NCBI GenBank assembly: GCA_023259875.1
Contig: JALRFL010000157.1
Span: 1-32,552, forward strand
Length of the DNA: 32,552 nt
Direction of reading: 5' to 3'
Source of the DNA: Alphaproteobacteria bacterium
Lineage (GTDB): Bacteria > Pseudomonadota > Alphaproteobacteria > Puniceispirillales > UBA1172
Each line of letters opens with the position of its first letter. Within the stretch, counting starts at the first letter, position 1. Made by a program: the position numbers and the translations under genes. Positions 25,528-32,552 of this stretch are shown piece by piece. A model generated the notes under the pieces. It worked only from the letters and a program-made list of their open reading frames with translations. It had not been told where the DNA came from and searched no databases.

Positions 25528-26748
25528 ATGGCACGAATTGTACAGAAATTTGGCGGCACTTCCGTAGGCACGGTTGAGCGCATTAAAATTGTGGCTGAAA
25601 AAGTAAAGGCCACGGTGGAACAAGGCCATCAAGTGGCGGTGGTGGTATCCGCCATGGCAGGAACAACAAATCAGCTTGTCGCATGGACAAAAGAATGCGG
25701 CATTCTTCACGATGCGCGTGAATATGACACGGTGGTGGCGGCAGGTGAGCAAATCACCGTTGGTTTGCTGGCTATTGCCTTACAGAATATTGGGGTTGAT
25801 GCGCGGTCATGGCTTGGGTGGCAGGTACCTATCTATTCAGATGATACCCATGGCTCAGCACGGATTGAGAGGATTGAAACGGAAAACCTCATAGCCCGTC
25901 TAGAACAAGGCCAAGTTGCCGTTGTAGCCGGGTTTCAAGGGGTAGGCCCAAATCAACGCATTTCCACACTTGGCCGAGGCGGCTCGGATACTTCTGCGGT
26001 GGCTCTTGCCGCGGCTTTAGACGCGGACCGCTGTGATATTTTGACCGATGTTGATGGGGTCTATACTTGTGATCCCAGAGTTGTCCCCAAGGCCCGCAAG
26101 TTGGATGTTATTACTTTTGAAGAGATGCTGGAATTGGCATCAGGCGGGGCAAAAGTGTTGCAAACAAGGTCTGTGGCGATGGCGATGCGCCATGGTGTTA
26201 AGCTTCAGGTGTTGTCGAGTTTTGAAGACCTTCCCGGGACCATGGTTATTGAGGAGAAGCCAGATATGGAAAAAAATAAAGTCAATGGTATTGCCTTCAG
26301 CGTTGACGAAGCCAAGGTGACATTGGTGGCTATTGAAGATGCCCCGGGTGTTGCGGCAACATTGTTTGGCGCATTGGCAGATGCCAATATCAATGTGGAT
26401 ATGATTGTTCAAACTGCCGCAAGCGCGCCGGGGAAAACGGATATCACTTTTTCTGTTCCTGGAAGTGAATTGGAACGAAGCCAAAAGGTCATTGCTGATA
26501 TTGGTGATGCCTTGCGGTATCAGGATATCATCACCTCGGCAGATGTATGTAAGGTGTCGGTTGTTGGGGTGGCTATGCGAAGCCAGCCTGGGGTCGCTAA
26601 AACTATGTTCGCCACCCTCGCCGAAAAAGGCATAAATATTGAGGTTATCTCCACCTCAGAGATTAAAATTAGTGTTCTCATTGCCTCGGCCTATAAGGAA
26701 CTGGCGGTGCGAAGCTTGCACACAGCGTTTGGTCTTGATGTGGATTGA
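25528..26748 (+). CDS. lysC: Aspartate kinase (lysine/threonine-sensitive type)
   Basis: It phosphorylates aspartate, the entry step to lysine, threonine, methionine and diaminopimelate. In this 406-residue protein the kinase domain (about 1-245) has KFGGTSVG at residues 7-14, the GFQGVG..ISTLGRGGSDTSA region and TDVDGVYTCDPR. Two ACT domains follow (about 265-340 and 345-406; IEDAPGVAATLFGALAD and VGVAMRSQPGVAKTMFATLAE) and would bind the feedback inhibitors. It starts at ATG 25528 with GAGG upstream. An internal ATG at codon 247 with a strong ribosome-binding site could yield a separate beta subunit (listed separately). Confidence 0.96.
   Translation: MARIVQKFGGTSVGTVERIKIVAEKVKATVEQGHQVAVVVSAMAGTTNQLVAWTKECGILHDAREYDTVVAAGEQITVGLLAIALQNIGVDARSWLGWQVPIYSDDTHGSARIERIETENLIARLEQGQVAVVAGFQGVGPNQRISTLGRGGSDTSAVALAAALDADRCDILTDVDGVYTCDPRVVPKARKLDVITFEEMLELASGGAKVLQTRSVAMAMRHGVKLQVLSSFEDLPGTMVIEEKPDMEKNKVNGIAFSVDEAKVTLVAIEDAPGVAATLFGALADANINVDMIVQTAASAPGKTDITFSVPGSELERSQKVIADIGDALRYQDIITSADVCKVSVVGVAMRSQPGVAKTMFATLAEKGINIEVISTSEIKISVLIASAYKELAVRSLHTAFGLDVD
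26251..26268 (+). promoter_or_regulatory. Internal ribosome-binding site and start codon in lysC (putative beta subunit)
   Basis: GAGGAG at 26251-26256 is followed nine bases later by an in-frame ATG (26266-26268, codon 247). A product from here, MEKNKVNGIAFSVDEAKVTL onwards, would be 160 residues and contain just the two ACT domains. Alpha2beta2 aspartate kinases of Bacillus and Corynebacterium make their beta subunit from an internal start at nearly the same codon. Confidence 0.55.
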
Positions 26749-26792
26749 TGTTTATCACTAAATTTGGCCACGACTTGACCAAGAGGATAAGT

Positions 26793-26825
26793 TTGACCTT
26801 TGCCGCATAAATCGTTAATTTAACG
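26793..26825 (+). promoter_or_regulatory. Candidate rodZ promoter with overlapping palindrome
   Basis: TTGACC (26793-26798) with a 17-base spacer to TAATTT (26816-26821) is a plausible promoter in the 100-base lysC-rodZ gap. A perfect inverted repeat, CGTTAA-T-TTAACG (26813-26825), covers the -10 box and could be an operator. Confidence 0.35.
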
Positions 26826-26848
26826 GCGATTAGGGGAGATGGTGTTAG

Positions 26849-27772
26849 ATGAGTGAGAATGTTCCTGCCACAAGCCAATTTGCTCGTATTGGCGACGAGC
26901 TAAGGGTGTCGCGTGAAAAAGCAGGTCTCAGTCTTGAGGATGTTTCTTCTCAGTTACGGATTTCTGTTCGTCATCTTGAACATATTGAAACGGGCGATCG
27001 TGACCGTTTGCCCGGAACAACCTATTTGCTTGGCTTTGTCAGGTCTTATGCCAAATTGTTAAAACTTAACGCGGATGATCTGTGTCATCAGATCATGGAG
27101 GCTTTAGACGAATCCGACCTTAAGCCGGAATTCCATGTGGTCGGCGGCGGTGTTCAGAAGCCAGATTATCGCGCGCGTTATGTCATGATAGGCGTGGTTG
27201 TTGTGATCCTAGCTTACATGGGGTGGTATCTGTTGCGTAGTGAGACGATTTCCACTTCTGGATTTTTATCCGTAGAAGAAAGCACACAAACCAACCCATC
27301 GGACCCAACGTTGTCATCAGACACCGATGAGGTCACTGAAGGGGTAACCATCATCCCCGAACCTTTGCCTGAAACGGTGCCTGAAACAGTGGCAGAAACC
27401 GCAACACAAGACCCTGCAGAAACCACGGCAAAGGTTTCGGAAACCGCAAATGAAAGCGCCGCCGAAAGCGCGACTTCGGCTTCTGTTGACGCAACGGTTA
27501 GTGACGCTAAGCCGTCTCAGATGGTGATCAAGGCCACTAGCAGCACTTGGGTTGAACTCAAGACAGAAGCAGAGGAAACCGTCGTGGCCAAATTGTTATT
27601 GGTTGACGAGATGATCACCATTCCTAATGATGGCGTCTATACCCTAACAACAGGGAACGCCGGAGGGCTTCTGATTGGTTATCAGGGGGATGATGCCTCA
27701 TGGAAATCCCTAGGCAATAACGGCGACATTCTTCAAATGAAGGCTATTGATCAATCTCTTTTAGAAGATTAG
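26849..27772 (+). CDS. rodZ: RodZ-like helix-turn-helix membrane protein (DUF4115)
   Basis: A 307-residue single-span membrane protein. The N-terminal cytoplasmic helix-turn-helix (about 12-75; IGDELRVSREKAGLSLEDVSSQLRIS, then HLEHIETGDRDRLPG) matches RodZ, which links MreB to the cell-elongation machinery. One transmembrane helix lies at about 111-129 (YVMIGVVVVILAYMGWYLL). A Thr/Glu/Ala/Pro-rich periplasmic linker (about 135-225) is followed by a C-terminal DUF4115-type beta domain (SSTWVELKTEAEETVVAKLL ... GNAGGLLIGYQG). Its position before ispG is the common alphaproteobacterial and gammaproteobacterial arrangement. No MreB gene is in the window. Confidence 0.86.
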   Translation: MSENVPATSQFARIGDELRVSREKAGLSLEDVSSQLRISVRHLEHIETGDRDRLPGTTYLLGFVRSYAKLLKLNADDLCHQIMEALDESDLKPEFHVVGGGVQKPDYRARYVMIGVVVVILAYMGWYLLRSETISTSGFLSVEESTQTNPSDPTLSSDTDEVTEGVTIIPEPLPETVPETVAETATQDPAETTAKVSETANESAAESATSASVDATVSDAKPSQMVIKATSSTWVELKTEAEETVVAKLLLVDEMITIPNDGVYTLTTGNAGGLLIGYQGDDASWKSLGNNGDILQMKAIDQSLLED

Positions 27773-27789
27773 TTGCCAGAATGCTGTGT

Positions 27790-27822
27790 CTTCATCAGAC
27801 AGGCAATCGCCTGATGATGAAG
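27790..27822 (+). promoter_or_regulatory. Strong stem-loop between rodZ and ispG
   Basis: An outer 8-bp stem (CTTCATCA 27790-27797 with TGATGAAG 27815-27822), a small GA/A internal loop, an inner 5-bp stem (CAGGC with GCCTG) and an AATC tetraloop. No T-run follows, so it does not look like an ordinary intrinsic terminator. An mRNA processing or stabilising element, or a protein-binding site, is more likely. Confidence 0.5.
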
Positions 27823-27854
27823 TTAGGCATGGCTAGCATCGGAAAGACAGACAG

Positions 27855-28979
27855 ATGACAAATTATCGCCCTTATCGCGATATCCAACGCCGCAAATCAC
27901 GCCAAATTATGGTAGGTGATGTGCCAGTTGGTGGTGATGCCCCAATATCTGTCCAGACGATGACCAACACATCTACGGCGGATGTGGTGGCAACACTGAA
28001 ACAAATCCGAAGGGCAGCTGATGCTGGCGCAGATTTGGTCAGAGTGTCTTGCCCAGATGAAGATAGCACTGCCGCGCTCAAAACCATTACCAAAGAAAGC
28101 CCGGTTCCTATTATCGCAGATATTCATTTTCATTACCGCCGCGCAATTGAAGCCGCCAAAGCAGGGGCCGCGTGTCTTAGAATTAATCCCGGTAATATTG
28201 GATCCGCTGATCGGGTATCCGAAGTGGTACGCGCCGCGCGTGATCATGGCTGTTCTATGCGCATAGGGGTTAATGGCGGCTCATTGGAAAGAAATCTTCT
28301 TGAAAAATACGGTGAGCCTTGTCCAGATGCGTTGGTGGAATCTGCGCTTTATCATGCCAGCCTGTTGCAAGAGCATGATTTTCACGAGTTCAAGATTTCC
28401 GTTAAAGCATCAGATGTGTTTCTTGCTGTGGCCGCTTATCATGGCTTGGCTGATGCCATAGACTGTCCGCTTCATATTGGCATCACCGAGGCAGGGGGCT
28501 TGCGTTCCGGGACGGTGAAATCTGCTATTGGTCTGGGCAATTTGCTGTGGGCTGGAATTGGTGACACCTTGCGGGTATCGCTGTCCGCCGACCCGGTTGA
28601 AGAGGTTAAGGTGGGATTTGAATTGCTCAAATCCCTTGGCCTGCGGCATCGCGGCGTGACGGTAATCTCTTGTCCGTCTTGTTCGCGCCAGCAATTTGAT
28701 GTGATTGAAAGCGTTCGTCAAATTGAAGACCGGCTGGAACATATCAATGAGGCGATTACCGTGTCCATCATTGGCTGTGTTGTGAATGGCCCGGGTGAGG
28801 CAAGGATGACGGATATCGGGCTTACTGGTGGTGGCAAAGATACGCATCAGATTTATATCTCTGGCGTTGCTAATCACAGACTCCAAAACGGTGATCTGGT
28901 GGATCATGTCGTCACATTGGTTGAAGAACGGGCCGCGCTTCTGCTAAAGCAACGCGAAGAACAAGAAAAGAAAAACTAG
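27855..28979 (+). CDS. ispG: 4-hydroxy-3-methylbut-2-enyl diphosphate synthase
   Basis: It carries out the penultimate step of the MEP isoprenoid pathway, reducing MEcPP to HMBPP with a [4Fe-4S] cluster. The cluster ligands are visible: C273 and C276 (SCPSCSRQQFD), C308 (IGCVVNGPGEA) and E315, each offset by three from E. coli IspG. The N-terminal TIM barrel has VQTMTNTSTADVVATLKQI and PIIADIHFHYRRAIEAA. The 374-residue length matches the family. It follows rodZ by 82 bases and precedes hisS by 15, which has a clear AGGAAAGG ribosome-binding site. Confidence 0.97.
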   Translation: MTNYRPYRDIQRRKSRQIMVGDVPVGGDAPISVQTMTNTSTADVVATLKQIRRAADAGADLVRVSCPDEDSTAALKTITKESPVPIIADIHFHYRRAIEAAKAGAACLRINPGNIGSADRVSEVVRAARDHGCSMRIGVNGGSLERNLLEKYGEPCPDALVESALYHASLLQEHDFHEFKISVKASDVFLAVAAYHGLADAIDCPLHIGITEAGGLRSGTVKSAIGLGNLLWAGIGDTLRVSLSADPVEEVKVGFELLKSLGLRHRGVTVISCPSCSRQQFDVIESVRQIEDRLEHINEAITVSIIGCVVNGPGEARMTDIGLTGGGKDTHQIYISGVANHRLQNGDLVDHVVTLVEERAALLLKQREEQEKKN

Positions 28980-28994
28980 GAAAGGCAGAGGCGC

Positions 28995-30248
28995 ATGGCA
29001 AAATTACAATCACCGCGCGGAACATCGGATTTGCTGCCAGAGGATATGGCTGGCCATCGCCATGTTGTGGATACCGCCAAGATCATTTGTCTTAGCTTTG
29101 GCTATGAAGAAATGGCCACTCCGATTTTTGAATTCACAGAGGTATTTGCCCGGCCTTTAGGGGAAACCAGTGATGTGGTGTCAAAGGAAACCTATTCCTT
29201 TACGGATCGCGGTGGTGAGGCTTTAACGCTTCGCCCAGAAGGTACGGCAGGCGCGGTGCGTGCATTGATCAGCGCAGGTCTGACCCAGACATTGCCGCAA
29301 AAATTTTTCTATGCCGGCCCCATGTTTCGCTATGAGCGTCCACAAAAAGGAAGAATGCGGCAATTTCATCAGATTGGGGTGGAATTGATGGGTGTGCCTG
29401 GTGCGGTTGGTGATGCAGAGGTCATCGCCATGGGCCATATGGTTCTTTCAGGATTAGGGGTGGCAGAGAAATGCGTCCTTAATATCAACACTCTTGGTGA
29501 TACAGAAAGCCGTCAGGCCTATCGGCAGGCGTTAGTGGATTATCTTTCCGCTTATCGAGGGCAATTATCCGAAGACAGCCAGCGTCGGCTTGATCTTAAC
29601 CCTCTGCGTATCTTAGACAGCAAGGACGAAGGCGATATTGCGTTGCTTGGTGATGCGCCGCGTCTGGACCATTTCCTCAATACCGCCTCTCAACAGCATT
29701 TTGATAGCGTCAGGCGTTATCTGGATGCGGCTGAAATTCCAGCAATTATCAATCCGCGTCTGGTGCGTGGGCTTGATTATTATGGTCATACCACTTTTGA
29801 GTTTATTACCGATGCGCTTGGTGCCCAAGGCACGGTCATGGCAGGTGGGCGTTATGATGGTCTTGCGGCGATGCTTGGTGGGGGTGATGTGTCTGGAGTT
29901 GGCTGGGCGGCTGGAATTGAACGGCTGGCGATGCTGGCTGATGTTCCTTCTGCTCCGGCGGTAGATGTGATGATGATCGGGATGTCTGATGATCACATGG
30001 CCAGATTATTTCCTCTTGCGGTGTCATTGCGGCAAGAAGGGATGCGCGTTGAGACAGGCTACGCCCCCCAGTTGGGTAAGCAAATGAAGCGTGCAGATCG
30101 CATTGCAGCACGGCAAGTGGTTATTTTAGGGGATGATGAGGCGGCACGCGGCGTAGCGATATTAAGAAGCATGGCTGATGGCGAACAGACAGAAATAGCG
30201 CTGACTGATCTTGTTGCTCAACTTCTTGCTCAACATAAGGGTCAATAA
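28995..30248 (+). CDS. hisS: Histidine--tRNA ligase
   Basis: A 417-residue class II synthetase that charges tRNA-His. The N-terminal PRGTSDLLPEDM and motif 1 region FEFTEVFARPLGETSD are present. Motif 2 is FYAGPMFRYERPQKGRMRQF with the HQIGVE loop, and LRPEGTAG precedes it. The histidine-specific motifs are LVRGLDYYGHTTFEF and GGRYDGLAAMLGG. A C-terminal anticodon-binding domain (about 320-417) follows. AGGAAAGG lies just upstream of the ATG. It is only three bases before prfA. Confidence 0.97.
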   Translation: MAKLQSPRGTSDLLPEDMAGHRHVVDTAKIICLSFGYEEMATPIFEFTEVFARPLGETSDVVSKETYSFTDRGGEALTLRPEGTAGAVRALISAGLTQTLPQKFFYAGPMFRYERPQKGRMRQFHQIGVELMGVPGAVGDAEVIAMGHMVLSGLGVAEKCVLNINTLGDTESRQAYRQALVDYLSAYRGQLSEDSQRRLDLNPLRILDSKDEGDIALLGDAPRLDHFLNTASQQHFDSVRRYLDAAEIPAIINPRLVRGLDYYGHTTFEFITDALGAQGTVMAGGRYDGLAAMLGGGDVSGVGWAAGIERLAMLADVPSAPAVDVMMIGMSDDHMARLFPLAVSLRQEGMRVETGYAPQLGKQMKRADRIAARQVVILGDDEAARGVAILRSMADGEQTEIALTDLVAQLLAQHKGQ

Positions 30249-30251
30249 GCG

Positions 30252-31328
30252 ATGAGCATTCAGGATAATCTGTCTCGGCTTCTGGATCGTCGCCGCGAAA
30301 TTGAAGACCGCCTTAACAATTCTGCGCATATGTCTAGCGATGAGATGACCGCGCTGGCAAAAGAGCTGTCAGATATTCGGCCTGTGGCAGAACAAGCCGA
30401 AAAAGTGCAGACCATTATCAGCAATCTGGCCTCAGCGGAAGCGTTGCTGAACGAAGCGGATGGTGACGCGGATATGATCGCCATGGCAGAAGATGAGATT
30501 TCGACCCTTGGCAAGGCAAGGGAAGAAGCGGAACATCATTTAAAAATCATGCTTTTGCCAAAGGATAAAGATGATGAAAGGAACGCTATTCTAGAGGTTA
30601 GGGCAGGTACTGGCGGTGATGAAGCCGCTTTATTTGCCGCAGATTTGTTTGGTATGTATCAGCGTTTTGCCGCCAATCAGGGTTGGCGGTTTGAGGTGAT
30701 GGAAATCTCAGAAACAGGTATTGGCGGCTATAAAGAAGCTTCTGCCAGCATCACCGGAACAAATGTGTTTGCCAGCCTAAAGTTTGAATCTGGCGTTCAT
30801 CGGGTTCAGCGCGTGCCAGAAACCGAGGCCGGGGGGCGAATCCATACCTCAGCCGCTACTGTGGCGGTGTTGCCAGAAGTTGAAGATGTGGATATCACCA
30901 TCAATGAGGCTGACCTAAGAATAGATGTGTTTCGTTCATCAGGCCCTGGTGGGCAGTCGGTGAACACCACGGATTCCGCGGTGCGGATAACCCATATTCC
31001 CACCGGTATTGTGGTCAGCCAACAGGATGAAAAATCCCAGCATAAGAACCGCGCAAAGGCGATGAAGATTTTAAGGGCACGGATTTATGATGCGGAACGT
31101 GCCAAAGCGGAGGCTGAACGCGCTGCCTCACGCAAAGGCCAAGTCGGCTCTGGTGATCGTTCAGAGCGGATACGCACCTACAACTTTCCCCAAGGTCGGG
31201 TTACCGATCACCGGATCAATCTCACGCTTTATAAATTGGATAAGATTCTGGCTGGCGAAGCGCTGGATGAAATGGTTAATGCGCTTATCTCTGAGGATCA
31301 GGCTGCGGCGTTGGCGGCTGGCGGTTAA
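30252..31328 (+). CDS. prfA: Peptide chain release factor 1
   Basis: It recognises UAA and UAG stop codons and triggers peptide release. The catalytic GGQ is at residues 233-235 (SSGPGGQSVNTTDSAVR). The codon-recognition motif reads PET at 189-191, in RVPETEAGGRIHTSAATVAV, in place of the PAT or PVT of E. coli-type factors; it still fits the general PxT pattern of RF1. The 358-residue length is standard. It lies three bases after hisS and upstream of prmC, the methyltransferase that modifies its GGQ glutamine. Confidence 0.97.
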   Translation: MSIQDNLSRLLDRRREIEDRLNNSAHMSSDEMTALAKELSDIRPVAEQAEKVQTIISNLASAEALLNEADGDADMIAMAEDEISTLGKAREEAEHHLKIMLLPKDKDDERNAILEVRAGTGGDEAALFAADLFGMYQRFAANQGWRFEVMEISETGIGGYKEASASITGTNVFASLKFESGVHRVQRVPETEAGGRIHTSAATVAVLPEVEDVDITINEADLRIDVFRSSGPGGQSVNTTDSAVRITHIPTGIVVSQQDEKSQHKNRAKAMKILRARIYDAERAKAEAERAASRKGQVGSGDRSERIRTYNFPQGRVTDHRINLTLYKLDKILAGEALDEMVNALISEDQAAALAAGG

Positions 31329-31347
31329 GCGGTTGTTGGCAAAGGTG

Positions 31348-32187
31348 ATGGCTACGCTGGCTCAGCGACTAGAAGCATCAGGGGTAGAAACCCCTATGCT
31401 TGATGCAAGGGTTTTAACAGGGCTGGCATTGGGGCTGGATCGTCCGGTTTATGGCCATGAAGATTTTGCCCTTGATGACGAGGCCATGGCGCGGCTTGAT
31501 GCGTTTGCGGCACGGCGAGAGGCAGGAGAGCCTGTATCGCGCATTCGGGGCTGGCGCGAGTTCTGGTCTATGCGTTTTGCCCTTGGCCCTGCCTGTCTTG
31601 ATCCGCGCCCCGATAGCGAAACCCTTGTCAGCGCGGCGATAGAAAAATACCGCCAGAGATCGGGAAAATCTCTGCACATTCTGGATTATGGCACAGGATC
31701 GGGTTGCCTTTTATTGGCGGTGCTGGCGGAATGCCCTGATGCCAAAGGCACCGGCGTTGACCAGCAAGCGGAGGCTATCGCTGTGGCGCAATCCAATGCC
31801 CGACACCATCATCTTGATGACCGGGTCAGAATGTTGGTCTCTAACTGGTGCGATGCCTTGGCTGCCCAAGAACAAGCCGATCTCATTCTTGCCAATCCCC
31901 CTTATATTCCCTCGCTTGAAATCAAAAGCCTATCACGCGAGGTGCGTTGCTTTGATCCGATCGTGGCATTAGATGGCGGGGCGGATGGGCTGATGGCGTG
32001 GCGAGAATTGATGCCACGAATACGCCAAAGATTGGCACCAGACGGAATAGCATTACTAGAAATAGGGCAGGGTCAGGAACACGACCTTGCCGCGCTTGCT
32101 GATGCGCATGGGCTATCGGTTGGTGAGGTTTGGCATGATCTGGCAGGCATATTGCGCGTCATGGCAATAAATAAGCCAAACAAATAG
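31348..32187 (+). CDS. prmC: Release-factor glutamine methyltransferase
   Basis: It methylates the glutamine of the GGQ loop in RF1 and RF2. The N-terminal helical domain (MATLAQRLEASGVETPMLDA, then RREAGEPVSRIRGWREFW) is followed by a SAM-binding core with LDYGTGSGCLLLAVL and the catalytic ILANPPYIPS motif. The 279-residue length is typical. The frame stays open upstream through the end of prfA, but that part is not PrmC-like. ATG 31348 is the best start, with TTG 31333/31336 and GTG 31345 as alternatives because the family often has a few more N-terminal residues. It follows prfA by 19 bases. Confidence 0.94.
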   Translation: MATLAQRLEASGVETPMLDARVLTGLALGLDRPVYGHEDFALDDEAMARLDAFAARREAGEPVSRIRGWREFWSMRFALGPACLDPRPDSETLVSAAIEKYRQRSGKSLHILDYGTGSGCLLLAVLAECPDAKGTGVDQQAEAIAVAQSNARHHHLDDRVRMLVSNWCDALAAQEQADLILANPPYIPSLEIKSLSREVRCFDPIVALDGGADGLMAWRELMPRIRQRLAPDGIALLEIGQGQEHDLAALADAHGLSVGEVWHDLAGILRVMAINKPNK

Positions 32188-32326
32188 AAAATTATGCTTG
32201 ATCACTGACAGAGGGATACGTTATGGTCTTGCCAGTGGTTATTTATAGCCCCTTAATTCCCGATTAACTGATTTGGCGTTTCCGCCTTCTCGTCGGTGAA
32301 GGTTTAATCATTTTAGGTAATTTTTA

Positions 32327-32521
32327 ATGAGACAGTCTGGAAAGAACACGCGTCAGCGTGGTCGCGGTGGCCGCAGAAGCAATAACTTTGGCCAAATCAA
32401 TCGCAACACCACTCTTGATTCTAATGGCCCTGATGTTCGCCTTCGTGGTAACGCGCAACAATTGCATGAGAAATATACCTCTCTTGGCAATGAGGCCGCG
32501 GCCGCCGGTAAGCGAAGCTAA
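32327..32521 (+). CDS. DUF4167-type RNA-binding-like N-terminus, prematurely ended
   Basis: A 64-residue frame starting MRQSGKNTRQRGRGGRRSNN, with NTTLDSNGPDVRLRGNAQQL and HEKYTSLGNEAAAAG. This is the conserved start of alphaproteobacterial DUF4167 proteins, which usually follow prmC and continue with a block like QHAEHYxR. Here the frame stops at GKRS, 31 bases before the window edge, and neither other frame restores the block. It could be a true short protein, a degraded gene or a contig-end error. The 139-base gap before it shows only a weak 5-bp hairpin (CCTTC/GAAGG, about 32287-32304). Confidence 0.6.
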   Translation: MRQSGKNTRQRGRGGRRSNNFGQINRNTTLDSNGPDVRLRGNAQQLHEKYTSLGNEAAAAGKRS

Positions 32522-32552
32522 GAAGCGACAGCTTAAGTCTCGCGCAGTTCGG

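Noticed and set aside
28410..28907. 165-residue minus-strand open frame inside ispG
   Set aside because: It lies wholly antisense to a conserved gene, has no family motif and reads like an alternate-frame shadow.
31087..31347. Long N-terminal extension of prmC through the end of prfA
   Set aside because: The extension is a frame-shifted reading of conserved prfA codons; PrmC homology begins around 31348.
1..32552. Frequent GATC tetramers suggesting an unusual methylation pattern
   Set aside because: They seem common by eye but mostly fall in Asp/Ile/Asp-Gln-type codon pairs; without a count against a codon-shuffled background there is no support.
1..32552. CRISPR arrays, tRNA or rRNA genes, insertion sequences, prophage or attachment sites
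   Set aside because: No regular repeat-spacer pattern, no cloverleaf or rRNA-like stretch, no transposase or integrase other than the housekeeping XerD.

Overview
The window is a densely packed bacterial chromosome segment carrying almost only core genes. The gene content and order point to an alphaproteobacterium: class I lysyl-tRNA synthetase; dnaJ-like/cobS/cobT next to bolA; aroK-aroB-CorC/HlyC; xerD-accA; ubiG-lysC; rodZ-ispG-hisS-prfA-prmC; and a DUF4167-type start after prmC. Base composition is roughly balanced by eye, lower in GC than many Rhizobiales or Caulobacterales. A marine Rhodospirillales-like or SAR116/Puniceispirillum-type organism would fit, but that placement is inference.

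Layout. Positions 1-479 hold the start of a minus-strand DinG-like helicase. It diverges from lysK-pyrD (605-3345) across a gap with a Fur-box-like palindrome. A ribbon-helix-helix protein (minus) and rpmB (plus) diverge from a 318-base region that contains a candidate promoter and three copies of a 7-bp motif. The minus-strand cluster dnaJ-like/cobS/cobT (4318-7894) carries the CobS and CobT subunits of aerobic cobaltochelatase. bolA, a DUF2889 protein, a CorC/HlyC-type CBS membrane protein, aroB and aroK follow (8019-11963). A divergent exported protein of unknown function (12145-14112) overlaps xerD, which is followed by accA.

Positions 16009-21167 hold a nitrilase-family amidase, comF, a BioC/NDUFAF5-like methyltransferase, mutT, argJ and an exported parvulin. 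secA is transcribed divergently from the parvulin gene. DUF1178, ubiG and lysC follow. The right end is a plus-strand run: rodZ-like, ispG, hisS, prfA, prmC, then a short DUF4167-type frame that stops early just before the window edge.

Functionally the window combines translation (lysK, hisS, rpmB, prfA, prmC), precursor metabolism (pyrD, aroBK, argJ, lysC, accA, ispG, ubiG, cobST), protein export and folding (secA, parvulin, J-protein), and chromosome maintenance (xerD, DinG-like, mutT). Many genes overlap by 1-4 bases or are separated by under 25 bases, and convergent pairs often overlap without a visible terminator. I see no tRNA, rRNA, insertion sequence, prophage, CRISPR array or defence island.

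I found no obviously new multi-gene system. The best leads are: a gene order that suggests an ~8 kb inversion (about 16.0-24.1 kb); an internal ribosome-binding site in lysC that would give a separate regulatory subunit; the uncharacterised exported protein before xerD; a J-domain protein with a possible metal site next to the cobaltochelatase AAA+ pair; repeated motifs at the ribbon-helix-helix/rpmB promoters; a strong hairpin between rodZ and ispG; and the truncated DUF4167 frame.
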